A stretch of 64,000 bases of DNA from Mucilaginibacter sp. (lineage in GTDB: Bacteria; Bacteroidota; Bacteroidia; Sphingobacteriales; Sphingobacteriaceae): assembly GCF_025359345.1 (NCBI RefSeq), contig NZ_JANYGQ010000025.1:62001-126000 (forward strand). The letters run 5' to 3'. Each line of letters opens with the position of its first letter. Positions within the stretch are counted from its first letter, which is position 1. Both the position numbers and the translations under genes were made by a program. Below the pieces are notes generated by a model, which saw only the letters and a list, made by a program, of their open reading frames with translations, had not been told where the DNA came from and did no database searches. Shown piece by piece: positions 36,568 through 44,662 of this stretch.

Positions 36568-38094
36568 CTAAATGCCGACAGCTTTTTTTATGCTTTCTCG
36601 GGTTAATGATTGCATATACGAAATAGCTTTTGCATTTACCTTGCCATTTTTATCAATGACAACATAAGCAGGATAACCGGCTCCCGCATTAAGGGCTGTT
36701 TTTATCTTGTTTATAATTTTATCGTTTACGTAAATATGCGTACCCGGAATTTGCATATCGCCAATCCTGTTTTTCCATACTTTCATAGTTGAGCCGCTGT
36801 TAGTACACAGATAAATGTATTCAATAGGCAAGTCGTTATTTTTCTCATGAAGCTTTTTGCTGTAGGGCATATCAGCTATACATGGGGCGCACCAGGTAGC
36901 CCAAAAATCGAGAATAATGGCTTTGCTGGGAAATTTTTGCTTAAGGGTCACAATAAAATTATCAATGTTGGTTATTGTATCTAAACTATACAGTCGGGCA
37001 TCAAAAGATAATTGTACCAAAGGGGTTCCAATATCAGCTTTGTCCAGTTTTTTTGACTGCGCAAACAGGCTGTCTATCCGTTTTTGATTGGCGCTTACTT
37101 TAGCCAATTCGGTCGTTGCTATTTTCTTGCACCAGCTTGTTTTTATCCCGTTAATAATTTGTGAGTAGGAGACGGCGTAGTTATCCTTCTCTTTTTCCAA
37201 CAGGAATAGTTTAAATACGTCTGCCTTTTGCTGCGTGTATAAACTGTCAAATAGCTTAATGGTCCCGAATACCACATTTTTTTGTTTAAAATTTTCCTGG
37301 GTTAGGCTGTAAATACCCAGGTAATTATAATAACCAACACCATCGTTACTGATAAAATAAGGTTGATGAACGCTTATCGCTTTAAAAAGTTTATTGGGCA
37401 TCACGTTGTTCCAATAAGCTACGCAAATATTTCCGTAATAATCAGACAAGGTTTCATTCTTAACTGCCCAACTATAAGCAGGGTACCCGACAATAAAATC
37501 GTTATCTATTTTAGTAAGCAGTTGAAGTATAGAATCGGTTTTAAAGGCGAATGTGTCCTCATTATATTTCTTTCTCGCATGGCAAACGTTGCGCAGGCTG
37601 TCATTAATACTCCCCCTTTCCTTTTTCCTGAACAATACGTGTTTATTCATAACGGTATTCAACTCTCCGTCAGTGCCCGAATAGGTTATTCCCTCGCCAA
37701 TCATGTAAGCGCCATCCTTAGGTACTTTGCGTGCGTTTATGGTGATAGTTAACCCTGAATTAACATAGATGCCGGCGTATAAATAGTCACCTGCCTCAAG
37801 CCAAATTTGTTGATAGGGTAAATTTTGATCGAGAACAATTTTAGCTGACCCTGCAGTGTTCGTTTCGGTGAACCTTGTAGCTTGAAATGCGATGCCCAGT
37901 TGTACTAATGTGTATTTGATATTTACTTTTTTAACGCTATCGGGCAAGTTATTTAATTGGATAGTTAAGGTGGCCGGTTTACGGGCCGTTAGGTAGGCAT
38001 CCATCTTTTTATCTTCGATAGTAAGCGGAGCCGTGTTTTGCGCCCTTAACTGCATGCAGCAACAGGCCAGTAGCAAAAATATGAGGTGTTTCAT
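36568..38094 (-). CDS. TlpA-like thioredoxin-domain protein
   Basis: A 508-residue exported protein: signal peptide (MKHLIFLLLACCCMQLRAQ), an unassigned N-terminal region of about 350 residues, and a C-terminal thioredoxin domain with FWATWCAPCIADMP (CxxC about residue 400) and GAGYPAYVVIDKNG with the cis-Pro loop. It probably reduces or exchanges disulphides in the periplasm. It is the last gene of the sensor/regulator operon, 12 bp after the LytTR gene. Confidence 0.82.
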   Translation of the reverse strand: MKHLIFLLLACCCMQLRAQNTAPLTIEDKKMDAYLTARKPATLTIQLNNLPDSVKKVNIKYTLVQLGIAFQATRFTETNTAGSAKIVLDQNLPYQQIWLEAGDYLYAGIYVNSGLTITINARKVPKDGAYMIGEGITYSGTDGELNTVMNKHVLFRKKERGSINDSLRNVCHARKKYNEDTFAFKTDSILQLLTKIDNDFIVGYPAYSWAVKNETLSDYYGNICVAYWNNVMPNKLFKAISVHQPYFISNDGVGYYNYLGIYSLTQENFKQKNVVFGTIKLFDSLYTQQKADVFKLFLLEKEKDNYAVSYSQIINGIKTSWCKKIATTELAKVSANQKRIDSLFAQSKKLDKADIGTPLVQLSFDARLYSLDTITNIDNFIVTLKQKFPSKAIILDFWATWCAPCIADMPYSKKLHEKNNDLPIEYIYLCTNSGSTMKVWKNRIGDMQIPGTHIYVNDKIINKIKTALNAGAGYPAYVVIDKNGKVNAKAISYMQSLTRESIKKAVGI

Positions 38095-38106
38095 AGGTGT
38101 GATGCT

Positions 38107-38874
38107 TTATTTTTTAATTGTATTTAAGGCTTTTAGTACGTTTTCTTTTTTGTTGCGGGATATCGGGATGTGTGTGTCATCGTTCATTAACAGGTAGCCC
38201 GAATCTTCTTTAACCAGGCTTTTTATATATTTAATATTTACCAGGTGTGATTGATGGCAGCGGATAAAGTCATAGCCGGTGAGCAATTCATCGTATTCAA
38301 AAATGGGCTTAGATACGAGAATGCTGTTTCCGTCAGATAAAAAAAATTGAGTGTAAGCGTTTGACGATTCGCAGCGGATAATATCCCCCGTATGTACAAA
38401 TCTGATCTCTTTGGTCGAGGCCAGCGCCAACTTGTGTTCCCTTTTGGCGTCCTTATCTTTAATAAAATCCATTAAGTTTTCAAGTTGAAGGTTCGCCTTC
38501 ATTTTGTTAAGCTTTGCTTTTACTTTGCTTACACATTCTTTTAATTCTTCAGGATTTATCGGTTTTAATAAATAATCAATAGCTGAAAACTTAACTGCCT
38601 GTATACCATAGTTGTCAAAAGCGGTAACAAAAACCACTTCAAACTGGTAATGCGGCAAAGCTTTAAGCACCTCAAAGCCATTCTTATCCGGCATCTGAAT
38701 ATCTAAAAACAACAGATCTGGAAGTGTGGCTGTAATCAAACCAACCCCTTCATCGGCATTTGTAGCTGAGCCTACAATTACTACAGGCAGTTCATGCTCT
38801 TTAAGCAAGCGTTCAATATTTTCTATATTGTTCTTTTCGTCGTCGATAACTACCGCTCGTATCATATCAGCCAA
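38107..38874 (-). CDS. LytTR-family response regulator
   Basis: A 255-residue regulator: receiver domain (IRAVVIDDEKNNIENIERLLKE, phosphoacceptor Asp in LPDLLFLDIQMPDKNG, Lys in LLKPINPEEL) and a C-terminal LytTR DNA-binding domain (FIRCHQSHLVNIKYIKSLVKEDSGYLL). It overlaps the kinase gene by 13 bases. Targets are unknown, but LytTR regulators often control the operon that carries them. Confidence 0.93.
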   Translation of the reverse strand: MADMIRAVVIDDEKNNIENIERLLKEHELPVVIVGSATNADEGVGLITATLPDLLFLDIQMPDKNGFEVLKALPHYQFEVVFVTAFDNYGIQAVKFSAIDYLLKPINPEELKECVSKVKAKLNKMKANLQLENLMDFIKDKDAKREHKLALASTKEIRFVHTGDIIRCESSNAYTQFFLSDGNSILVSKPIFEYDELLTGYDFIRCHQSHLVNIKYIKSLVKEDSGYLLMNDDTHIPISRNKKENVLKALNTIKK

Positions 38875-40601
38875 TTTTTAAAATGGATAATCACCTTGGT
38901 TATGTTGTCCGTTCTTTTCATAAAAAGCTCAATATGCTGGTCGTTAAGTGTCTGGTTTAATAACTTTATCCGCTCCTTTGTTAGCTGAAGGCCAAACCCG
39001 TTACTGCTATTATTTTTATAAAACCCTTTGCCATTATCGTTTATGCTCACCACCATATCATTATTCAATTTATCAAATAGCACAAACAGTTGTCCGTCTT
39101 TCTGCAAGGCCGATATGCCGTGCTTTACCGCATTCTCTACCAATGGTTGCAGAAATAGGGCTGGTATTTCGAGAGCGCTGGCATCTATCTGCCCGTCAAC
39201 CTTAATTTGATAATAAAATCCAAACCGGAGCTTTTCCAGCGCTAAATAACTCTCCAGGATCTTTATTTCGGTTGAGATACTTACAAATTCCTTATCACTG
39301 GCCTTTAATGAATCGCGCATTAAATTGCTGAACTCAATTAAGTATTTCGATGCATTTTGCGGGTCATTCTTTGTGATTAGCCCTTGTATAGAGCTTAGTG
39401 CATTAAACACAAAATGCGGATTAAATTGCGACCGGATAGACTTGAGCTCTGTTTGCACCAACTGCTTTGAAATACGCTGTTCTTTTAGTTTTTCCGCCTG
39501 TTTCCCTGACCTCCACAGCAACAGCAAAAATCCGGTAGCCAATATGCCAAGCAAGCTTAAAGCGGCCTTTGCCCAGACAGTTTGGTACCAGGCCGCTTGT
39601 ATGGTAAATGCATAGGTGCATATATTATCACGCTGTACACTGTAACGAATTTTAAGCCGGTATTTGCCGGGCGAAAGATTTTTAAGCCAAACCAAATTAA
39701 AATCGAAATCATTCACCGTCCAGCCTGTACTGTCTTTCCCGTTTACCAGGTTATATTCAATGATACTTTTCGATTTTATAATATCGTCTAAATAAAAGAT
39801 CAGGTTGTTTTCATTGTAGCTAAAGTCTTTTTTTAGTTTCAAAACAGTATCCTTGCTCCAATCGGCTTGGTTCGGGTTTTCCAGCGGACTTGTCCACTGC
39901 TTTTTAAAAATGCTTAAAAAATCGGGCAACTGCGAAAACGTGAACACCCCAACAACTCTCGGCCGCCATTTTACCCAGTAAGCCGTTACCGAAGCATTAA
40001 TGCTATCTGGTGTGCTTATTTTGCGAACCTGAAAGGTAAGTGCTGTACCATATGCTGCCTTAAACTGACCTAAATAGGCTGATAGCTCATCTTCTTTATC
40101 AGGATCAGCAATTTTAGTCATTAAATATGCCCTGCAAAACAACTTCGGCTTTGACCATGGCAACACAACTTTTTGCTTATCCTCTATCACCCTGAATTGA
40201 TATTGGCCAACGTTTTTCGGGTTGATGCCATTAACGGTTATAATGATTCCTGACGAATCAAAAATAGGGATAGCATATTTCCCGGCATAGCCGTCAATCA
40301 TTTGTATATACGATTGTGATCCGGGATTGCCGTATTCCTTTAGCTTGGGAATCTTTTGCAAAGCCTGACGATAGTTAACCGCCAGTTTATTAGAGTAAAA
40401 TGCAGCAATTAATACATTTTTATTCTTTGAGCGGGAGTTTTCATAATTAAAATATGTTGAAGAAAAATACTTGCGAATAGAATCGCCGTGGCTATCGTAC
40501 CGAATGACCGGGTTGATACTATCCAAGTGCATGACAGGCTTTTGTGCCTGGCAACACAAACCTAAAAAACAAAAAAGCAAGAATATGATGATACCACGCA
40601 T
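38862..40601 (-). CDS. LytS-type sensor histidine kinase
   Basis: A 579-residue kinase: signal peptide, a large periplasmic region (about 20-345) of which the last part (LSPGKYRLKIRYSVQRDN) looks like a YYY-type beta domain, one membrane helix (about 347-367), a His_kinase domain (FNPHFVFNALSSIQGLI, His about residue 395), and an ATPase domain with NDNGKGF. It pairs with the LytTR regulator downstream. The sensed signal is unknown. Beta-propeller repeats usual in Bacteroidota LytS proteins are not evident. Confidence 0.88.
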   Translation of the reverse strand: MRGIIIFLLFCFLGLCCQAQKPVMHLDSINPVIRYDSHGDSIRKYFSSTYFNYENSRSKNKNVLIAAFYSNKLAVNYRQALQKIPKLKEYGNPGSQSYIQMIDGYAGKYAIPIFDSSGIIITVNGINPKNVGQYQFRVIEDKQKVVLPWSKPKLFCRAYLMTKIADPDKEDELSAYLGQFKAAYGTALTFQVRKISTPDSINASVTAYWVKWRPRVVGVFTFSQLPDFLSIFKKQWTSPLENPNQADWSKDTVLKLKKDFSYNENNLIFYLDDIIKSKSIIEYNLVNGKDSTGWTVNDFDFNLVWLKNLSPGKYRLKIRYSVQRDNICTYAFTIQAAWYQTVWAKAALSLLGILATGFLLLLWRSGKQAEKLKEQRISKQLVQTELKSIRSQFNPHFVFNALSSIQGLITKNDPQNASKYLIEFSNLMRDSLKASDKEFVSISTEIKILESYLALEKLRFGFYYQIKVDGQIDASALEIPALFLQPLVENAVKHGISALQKDGQLFVLFDKLNNDMVVSINDNGKGFYKNNSSNGFGLQLTKERIKLLNQTLNDQHIELFMKRTDNITKVIIHFKNWLI

Positions 40602-40789
40602 TCGCTAATTTCGATTATATATATCAAAGTAAAGCTTTTAAATCTTATTAGGATATGCTGATTTGAATCTGGTATGCCTTAATTTGAATCGGGTGGGGTA
40701 ATGTCCTTTTTTGGTATTCTTGGGAGCTGCTTTTTACTATATCGTCAACTCATCCCGCAAATTGTGATTAGCTTCAACGATGTTTGGCA

Positions 40790-40797
40790 TAAATTTG
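40790..40797 (+). promoter_or_regulatory. -7 promoter box ahead of the 40815 gene
   Basis: TAAATTTG fits TAnnTTTG exactly and lies 17 bp upstream of the ATG. No -33 TTG at proper spacing is seen. Confidence 0.4.
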
Positions 40798-40814
40798 TAG
40801 TATAAACTATCATT

Positions 40815-41579
40815 ATGCGATTGCAATATTTTAAACATCGAAATTTATTCGACTTCGATAAAAGCACAAACGATGTCGGCTTTCCTCTGCCATGGAAAAA
40901 GGGTAATGAAGACAATCACTTCCTTTATCGCCTCTACAGAAAGAAGAAAGATCAATACGAGTCTTTATATCAGCATCACCTCAACTTCTTTTTAATGAAA
41001 CATAATGATGCAACCGAGCAGGAGTTCTTTATTCACGTCAAGCAAATCATAACTGATGCGATCAGCGAGCTTGTCAACAAAGACCGCTATACCTCGAAAC
41101 ATGCCCGGGAACGCCGAAACCGTTTGCAATTGCAGGAGTTTTTGGAATACCTGAACACGCTTGACCAGTGGTTTATACAGTCAACCGACCAGGAGACAAT
41201 TAAACGCCAGTTGGAAGAGATCGCCAAGCTTATCAGCGGAAATAAGAAGCTGAAAGAGGAAAATAAAAAATTGCGCGAATTAGAGACCAAAGATTACATT
41301 GACATTCGCGAAGGGAGGCACAAAACGCTATATCACCTTATGTTACAGATCAGGGAGCTTAAACTGGAAGACAATAAGGAACTCACGAATGCCACTACGC
41401 TCAACATATGGTGCAAGATGATCGCCAAGTACTTCAGAGTGGGCGGAAAAGAAATCAACTTTGAGAGCGTAAAGCCTTATTTCCCACCGGAGAACAGTGA
41501 CGACCTTACCAAATATAAAGACATACCTAAGAAAGATCAGCTTTTTACCATCATTCCTGCAAGGAAAAGAAGCTTGTAA
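40815..41579 (+). CDS. Conserved mobile-element protein with coiled coil
   Basis: A 254-residue, charged, mostly helical protein. A likely coiled coil spans about 130-165 (EEIAKLISGNKKLKEENKKLRELE). The C-terminal third (IREGRHKTLYHLMLQIRELKLEDNKE...) is globular. No membrane segment or signal. It opens the run of genes leading to the HTH pair and mob genes. The location matches that of RteC-like regulators in Bacteroidetes elements, but I do not see RteC motifs. No function is assigned. Confidence 0.65.
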   Translation: MRLQYFKHRNLFDFDKSTNDVGFPLPWKKGNEDNHFLYRLYRKKKDQYESLYQHHLNFFLMKHNDATEQEFFIHVKQIITDAISELVNKDRYTSKHARERRNRLQLQEFLEYLNTLDQWFIQSTDQETIKRQLEEIAKLISGNKKLKEENKKLRELETKDYIDIREGRHKTLYHLMLQIRELKLEDNKELTNATTLNIWCKMIAKYFRVGGKEINFESVKPYFPPENSDDLTKYKDIPKKDQLFTIIPARKRSL

Positions 41580-41738
41580 AATATCACTTTAACTATACCT
41601 GCTTTAATCCTCACCTTTTAACAACTATCTGTATTAGAGTTTATTAGTTGTGTCTCTATCTTTTCAATAACCCATCAAATCTGACCTTCGAATTTTTGGG
41701 GGTCAGCCATGCGCTGTTTTTCTGCTTTCATTTGCGGC

Positions 41739-42011
41739 ATGGAAATAATCAATTACGAAGCCCTAAGCCACTGCATCAGGGATGCGGTCAGGGACGAATT
41801 ACAGGAACATTTTAAGAAAAGAGATAGCCCGCCCCAACAGATCAATGAACGGCTATTGTCCAAGAAAGAACTATCGGACGAGTTAGGAGTGTCATTGGTG
41901 ACTGTCACGGACTGGATGAAAAAGGGATTACCTTTTTTGCGCCTGCACAAAAGGGTGTATTTCAAAATGAGCGAAGTGCTCAAAATCATGCAACAAAAAA
42001 TTAAAGATTAG
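41739..42011 (+). CDS. Excisionase-like HTH protein (HTH_17)
   Basis: A 90-residue protein (MEIINYEALSHCIRDAV...) with a MerR/excisionase winged helix: LLSKKELSDELGVSLVTVTDWMKKGLPFLRLHKRVYFKMSEV. Such proteins in Bacteroidetes elements bend att DNA for excision or control mob genes. I choose ATG 41739; the frame is open from 41709 and would add ten residues. It is followed 10 bp later by a second HTH gene. Confidence 0.8.
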   Translation: MEIINYEALSHCIRDAVRDELQEHFKKRDSPPQQINERLLSKKELSDELGVSLVTVTDWMKKGLPFLRLHKRVYFKMSEVLKIMQQKIKD

Positions 42012-42021
42012 GGAGGGAAAG

Positions 42022-42282
42022 ATGAACATTGAATTTATCACAAAGGATGATATACGTAGGATCGAGAGTTTATTAGGCGAGATCAAGGGGCTTATAAAAC
42101 CCGGTCAGGGACAAAGCAAACAATGGCTGAAAAGCTATGAAGTCAGGAAGCTATTAAACATTTCGCCTGGCACCTTGCAGAATTTAAGAGTTAACGGAAC
42201 ACTCCGTTATACCAAGATCGGCGGGCTGCTTTATTACAAGTTAGAAGACATTGAAAAGCTATTGGAGGGCAACGCCAGGTGA
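42022..42282 (+). CDS. HTH_17 DNA-binding protein
   Basis: An 86-residue protein with a winged HTH: WLKSYEVRKLLNISPGTLQNLRVNGTLRYTKIGGLLYYKLEDIEKLL. This is the usual HTH_17 family found beside Bacteroidetes mob genes. With the preceding gene it forms a pair of small DNA-binding proteins directly upstream of the hairpin array. Confidence 0.85.
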   Translation: MNIEFITKDDIRRIESLLGEIKGLIKPGQGQSKQWLKSYEVRKLLNISPGTLQNLRVNGTLRYTKIGGLLYYKLEDIEKLLEGNAR

Positions 42283-42296
42283 GGGAAAAAAGCAGC

Positions 42297-42507
42297 TCCG
42301 ATGCGAAGCATCGGAAAAAGCAACAGGCGAAGACCAAAGCGAAGCTTTGGTAAAAGGGCGGCACAGCATACCGCTTGCGGTATAGCTGTATAGTTGTCTA
42401 TACCGGCCGGAGGCCGTTAACAAAAGGCATTTTCCGATAGGAAGCAAGTTTGTGTTTTTGGTACCCAAAAACTCCGCCCGCGCCTTTGGCGGGTCGGCAA
42501 ACTTGCT
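42297..42507. other. Hairpin array, candidate oriT
   Basis: At least six perfect inverted repeats lie in 210 bp: TCCGATGC-GAA-GCATCGGA (42297-42315), ACCAAAGC-GAA-GCTTTGGT (42333-42351), ATACCGC-TT-GCGGTAT (42368-42383), CGGCC-GGA-GGCCG (42404-42416), GTTTTTGG-TAC-CCAAAAAC (42454-42472), CCCGC/GCGGG (42477-42493). The last two are enclosed in a larger 10-bp inverted repeat, AGCAAGTTTG (42443-42452) / CAAACTTGCT (42498-42507). The first two hairpins both have the GCGAAGC core. The array is noncoding and lies just ahead of mobC and the relaxase, where oriT is expected. Confidence 0.5.
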
Positions 42508-42570
42508 TTTTGCTCCCGATGGTCGCAAAAAGGGATATCGAAAAGAGATGGTTAAAGACAGGGGAAGATT

Positions 42571-42963
42571 ATGGAAGCTAAGGAAAAATTAAAAGCAGTT
42601 AACGATAATCCGAAACACAAAGGCGGAAGACCAAAAGTGAAAATCAGGCGAGAAAATCATGTGAAAGTGAGGTTGACAGCAACGGAGCGTTTTATGATGG
42701 TTGCCAAAGCTAAGGATGCCAGTATGCGGTTGAGCGACTGGATAAGAGCAGCCGCAAGAACCGCCAAAGTTGTGGCAAGAATAACAAAGGAAGATGCCCA
42801 GGTCCTGCGGATGTTAGCAGGTTTAGCCAACAACCTGAATCAGTTAACAAAACTTGCGCATAGGGATGGCATCTTAACGATAGCACGAAAATGCGATGCG
42901 CTGCTGATCGAAATTGACCAAGCCTTAAAATACTTTAACGAACATGATCGCCAAGATACCTAA
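42571..42963 (+). CDS. mobC: MobC-like relaxosome accessory protein
   Basis: A 130-residue basic protein with a ribbon-helix-helix-like region (HVKVRLTATERFMMVAKAKDASMRLSDWIRAAA) and a MobC-type C-terminal helix pair (LRMLAGLANNLNQLTKLAHRDG). MobC proteins bind oriT and help the relaxase open the strands. It overlaps the relaxase gene by 20 bases. Confidence 0.88.
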   Translation: MEAKEKLKAVNDNPKHKGGRPKVKIRRENHVKVRLTATERFMMVAKAKDASMRLSDWIRAAARTAKVVARITKEDAQVLRMLAGLANNLNQLTKLAHRDGILTIARKCDALLIEIDQALKYFNEHDRQDT

Positions 42964-43888
42964 GCCGGGCAAAAGCTTCGGCGGCTGCATAGAGTATAAC
43001 GTCCTCAAAAAAGAGGCGGCCATACTTTATGCGGATGGCGTGCGCATCGACAAGACAGCGCACATCATTGCCGATTTTAATATGCAGCGAAAGATGAACC
43101 CCGGTTTAGGTCAGGCAGTAGGCCATATTTCGTTAAGCTGGAGCCTCGAGGATAAGGACAAGTTGAACGATGAAAAAATGGTCAGTATTGCCAAAGAGTA
43201 CCTGCAAAAAATGAAAATACAGGACACGCAGTTACTGATCGTTAAGCATAAAGACCGGGCGCACCCGCATATTCATATCGTTTATAACCGGGTTAATAAT
43301 GAGGGTAAAACCATACCTGATAGTTTCCAGCACCTCAAAAATATTAAGATCAGCAAAGACCTAACCTTAAAGCATGGCATGCACATCGGGCAAGGTAAGG
43401 AAAAGGTTAACCGTCAGCAGCTAAAAGGTATCGATAAGTTAAAATACGAATTATTCGATACCATTAAAGCGGTAAGCCAAAAGGTTACCAGTATGGCAGA
43501 GCTTAAACAGGAATTGTTGAAGCAGGGTATCGGTATGCAGTTCAAATACAAAAGCGGCACGTTGGAAAAACAAGGTATCAGCTTTAGTAAGGGCGACTAT
43601 AAGTTTAAAGGGTCGGAGATTGACCGTAGTTTAAGCTATGGCAGGTTAAGCAAGCAGATTGAGCAGCAGGCACAGCAGAAGCAGGCAGAAGAGCAACGCC
43701 CGACCTTAGCGCAACAGCTAAGGGAAGTCATAAACAGGGGGCCAGTTAAAGAGCAATCCAGCCACCAGTCCGTAATTGATTTGTTTGGCCGCATTCCGAT
43801 AATTACACCAGAACCTGATCCATACCGCAGGAGAAAAAGAAAGGGTCGGGATAACGATCAAGACCAAAGCCAGGGCATTAGCAGGTAA
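42944..43888 (+). CDS. mobB: Relaxase / mobilization nuclease (MobA/VirD2-like)
   Basis: A 314-residue relaxase. The N-terminus MIAKIPKPGKSFGGCIEYNVLKKEA carries the catalytic region, and the metal-binding HPHIHIVYNRVNNEGKTI lies at about 107-125. It nicks one strand at oriT and leads it into a recipient. It is the only transfer enzyme of the element. The C-terminal 60 residues are polar and Gln-rich. Confidence 0.92.
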   Translation: MIAKIPKPGKSFGGCIEYNVLKKEAAILYADGVRIDKTAHIIADFNMQRKMNPGLGQAVGHISLSWSLEDKDKLNDEKMVSIAKEYLQKMKIQDTQLLIVKHKDRAHPHIHIVYNRVNNEGKTIPDSFQHLKNIKISKDLTLKHGMHIGQGKEKVNRQQLKGIDKLKYELFDTIKAVSQKVTSMAELKQELLKQGIGMQFKYKSGTLEKQGISFSKGDYKFKGSEIDRSLSYGRLSKQIEQQAQQKQAEEQRPTLAQQLREVINRGPVKEQSSHQSVIDLFGRIPIITPEPDPYRRRKRKGRDNDQDQSQGISR

Positions 43889-43928
43889 TAAACAACAAAA
43901 TTAATGAACAACAAAAAATTATTAAGAC

Positions 43929-44579
43929 ATGGGAACGCACGAAGAAAATAACATGCAGCAAGAGATTATAGATAGTATGGCTAAAAAGGTTACAGACCTT
44001 GAAAAAAGACAGTCCAAAATTGAGGAACTTGGTTTAAGCTCCCTGCCATCAAAAGTTAAGGAATTGGAAAGTAAGGTAACAGAAACAGCCGAAATGCAAA
44101 CGCTGGAAAATACCAAGCAATTAGAGCGTTTTGATAGACAAATGAATGGCTTTGATGTAAAAATCAATGCCATACCCAAAGAAATACCTGTTAAGTATAA
44201 TGTTCAGTTTGATACCAAAGCAAAATTTGTAATCAGGACAATTTTAGGATTAGGGCTTGCCACCGCCATTATGCTTGCTATCTCGATAGGCTTGTGGATT
44301 GAAAACAATCGCAGAGCTGATGAAACAAACAAATTCCTAATTTTACGGGGCTTTTATCCCAATGTGGCAAAATATATTGATACCGCTTATCTCACCAATG
44401 CCGACTTCTTGCTTAAAAAAGCAAAATCCAACATTGATGAACAGCAAACTATGTCAGAAGCAGAATTTCGAGCGAAGCAGGCTGCCGAAGAAAGCAAAAT
44501 GGCAGATGAAAAGTTAAGGACAATGAAACGTAAAAGCCAACCTGTAAAAACCCATGCAAAAAACAGCGACAGGCGGTAA
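43929..44579 (+). CDS. Coiled-coil membrane protein of the mob operon
   Basis: A 216-residue protein: N-terminal coiled coil (about 10-80), one membrane helix (TILGLGLATAIMLAISIGLWI, about 100-120), and a charged C-terminal helix. It follows the relaxase by 40 bp on the same strand. I do not recognise a family. Proteins with this layout are often found after relaxase genes in Bacteroidetes elements and may tether the relaxosome; that is inference. Confidence 0.6.
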   Translation: MGTHEENNMQQEIIDSMAKKVTDLEKRQSKIEELGLSSLPSKVKELESKVTETAEMQTLENTKQLERFDRQMNGFDVKINAIPKEIPVKYNVQFDTKAKFVIRTILGLGLATAIMLAISIGLWIENNRRADETNKFLILRGFYPNVAKYIDTAYLTNADFLLKKAKSNIDEQQTMSEAEFRAKQAAEESKMADEKLRTMKRKSQPVKTHAKNSDRR

Positions 44580-44662
44580 TTCTAAGTGACTCATATAAAA
44601 CGGCATTTCTTTTTTATTCTCTGATAAAGGGCTACCCTCTGTTAACGGAATTATAAAATTTA

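Noticed and set aside
40815..41579. RteC identity for the 254-aa protein
   Set aside because: Position fits but none of the RteC sequence motifs could be seen.
42259..42528. 89-codon minus-strand ORF over the hairpin array
   Set aside because: Inverted repeats keep both strands open by chance; it overlaps the HTH gene end and has no recognisable protein features.
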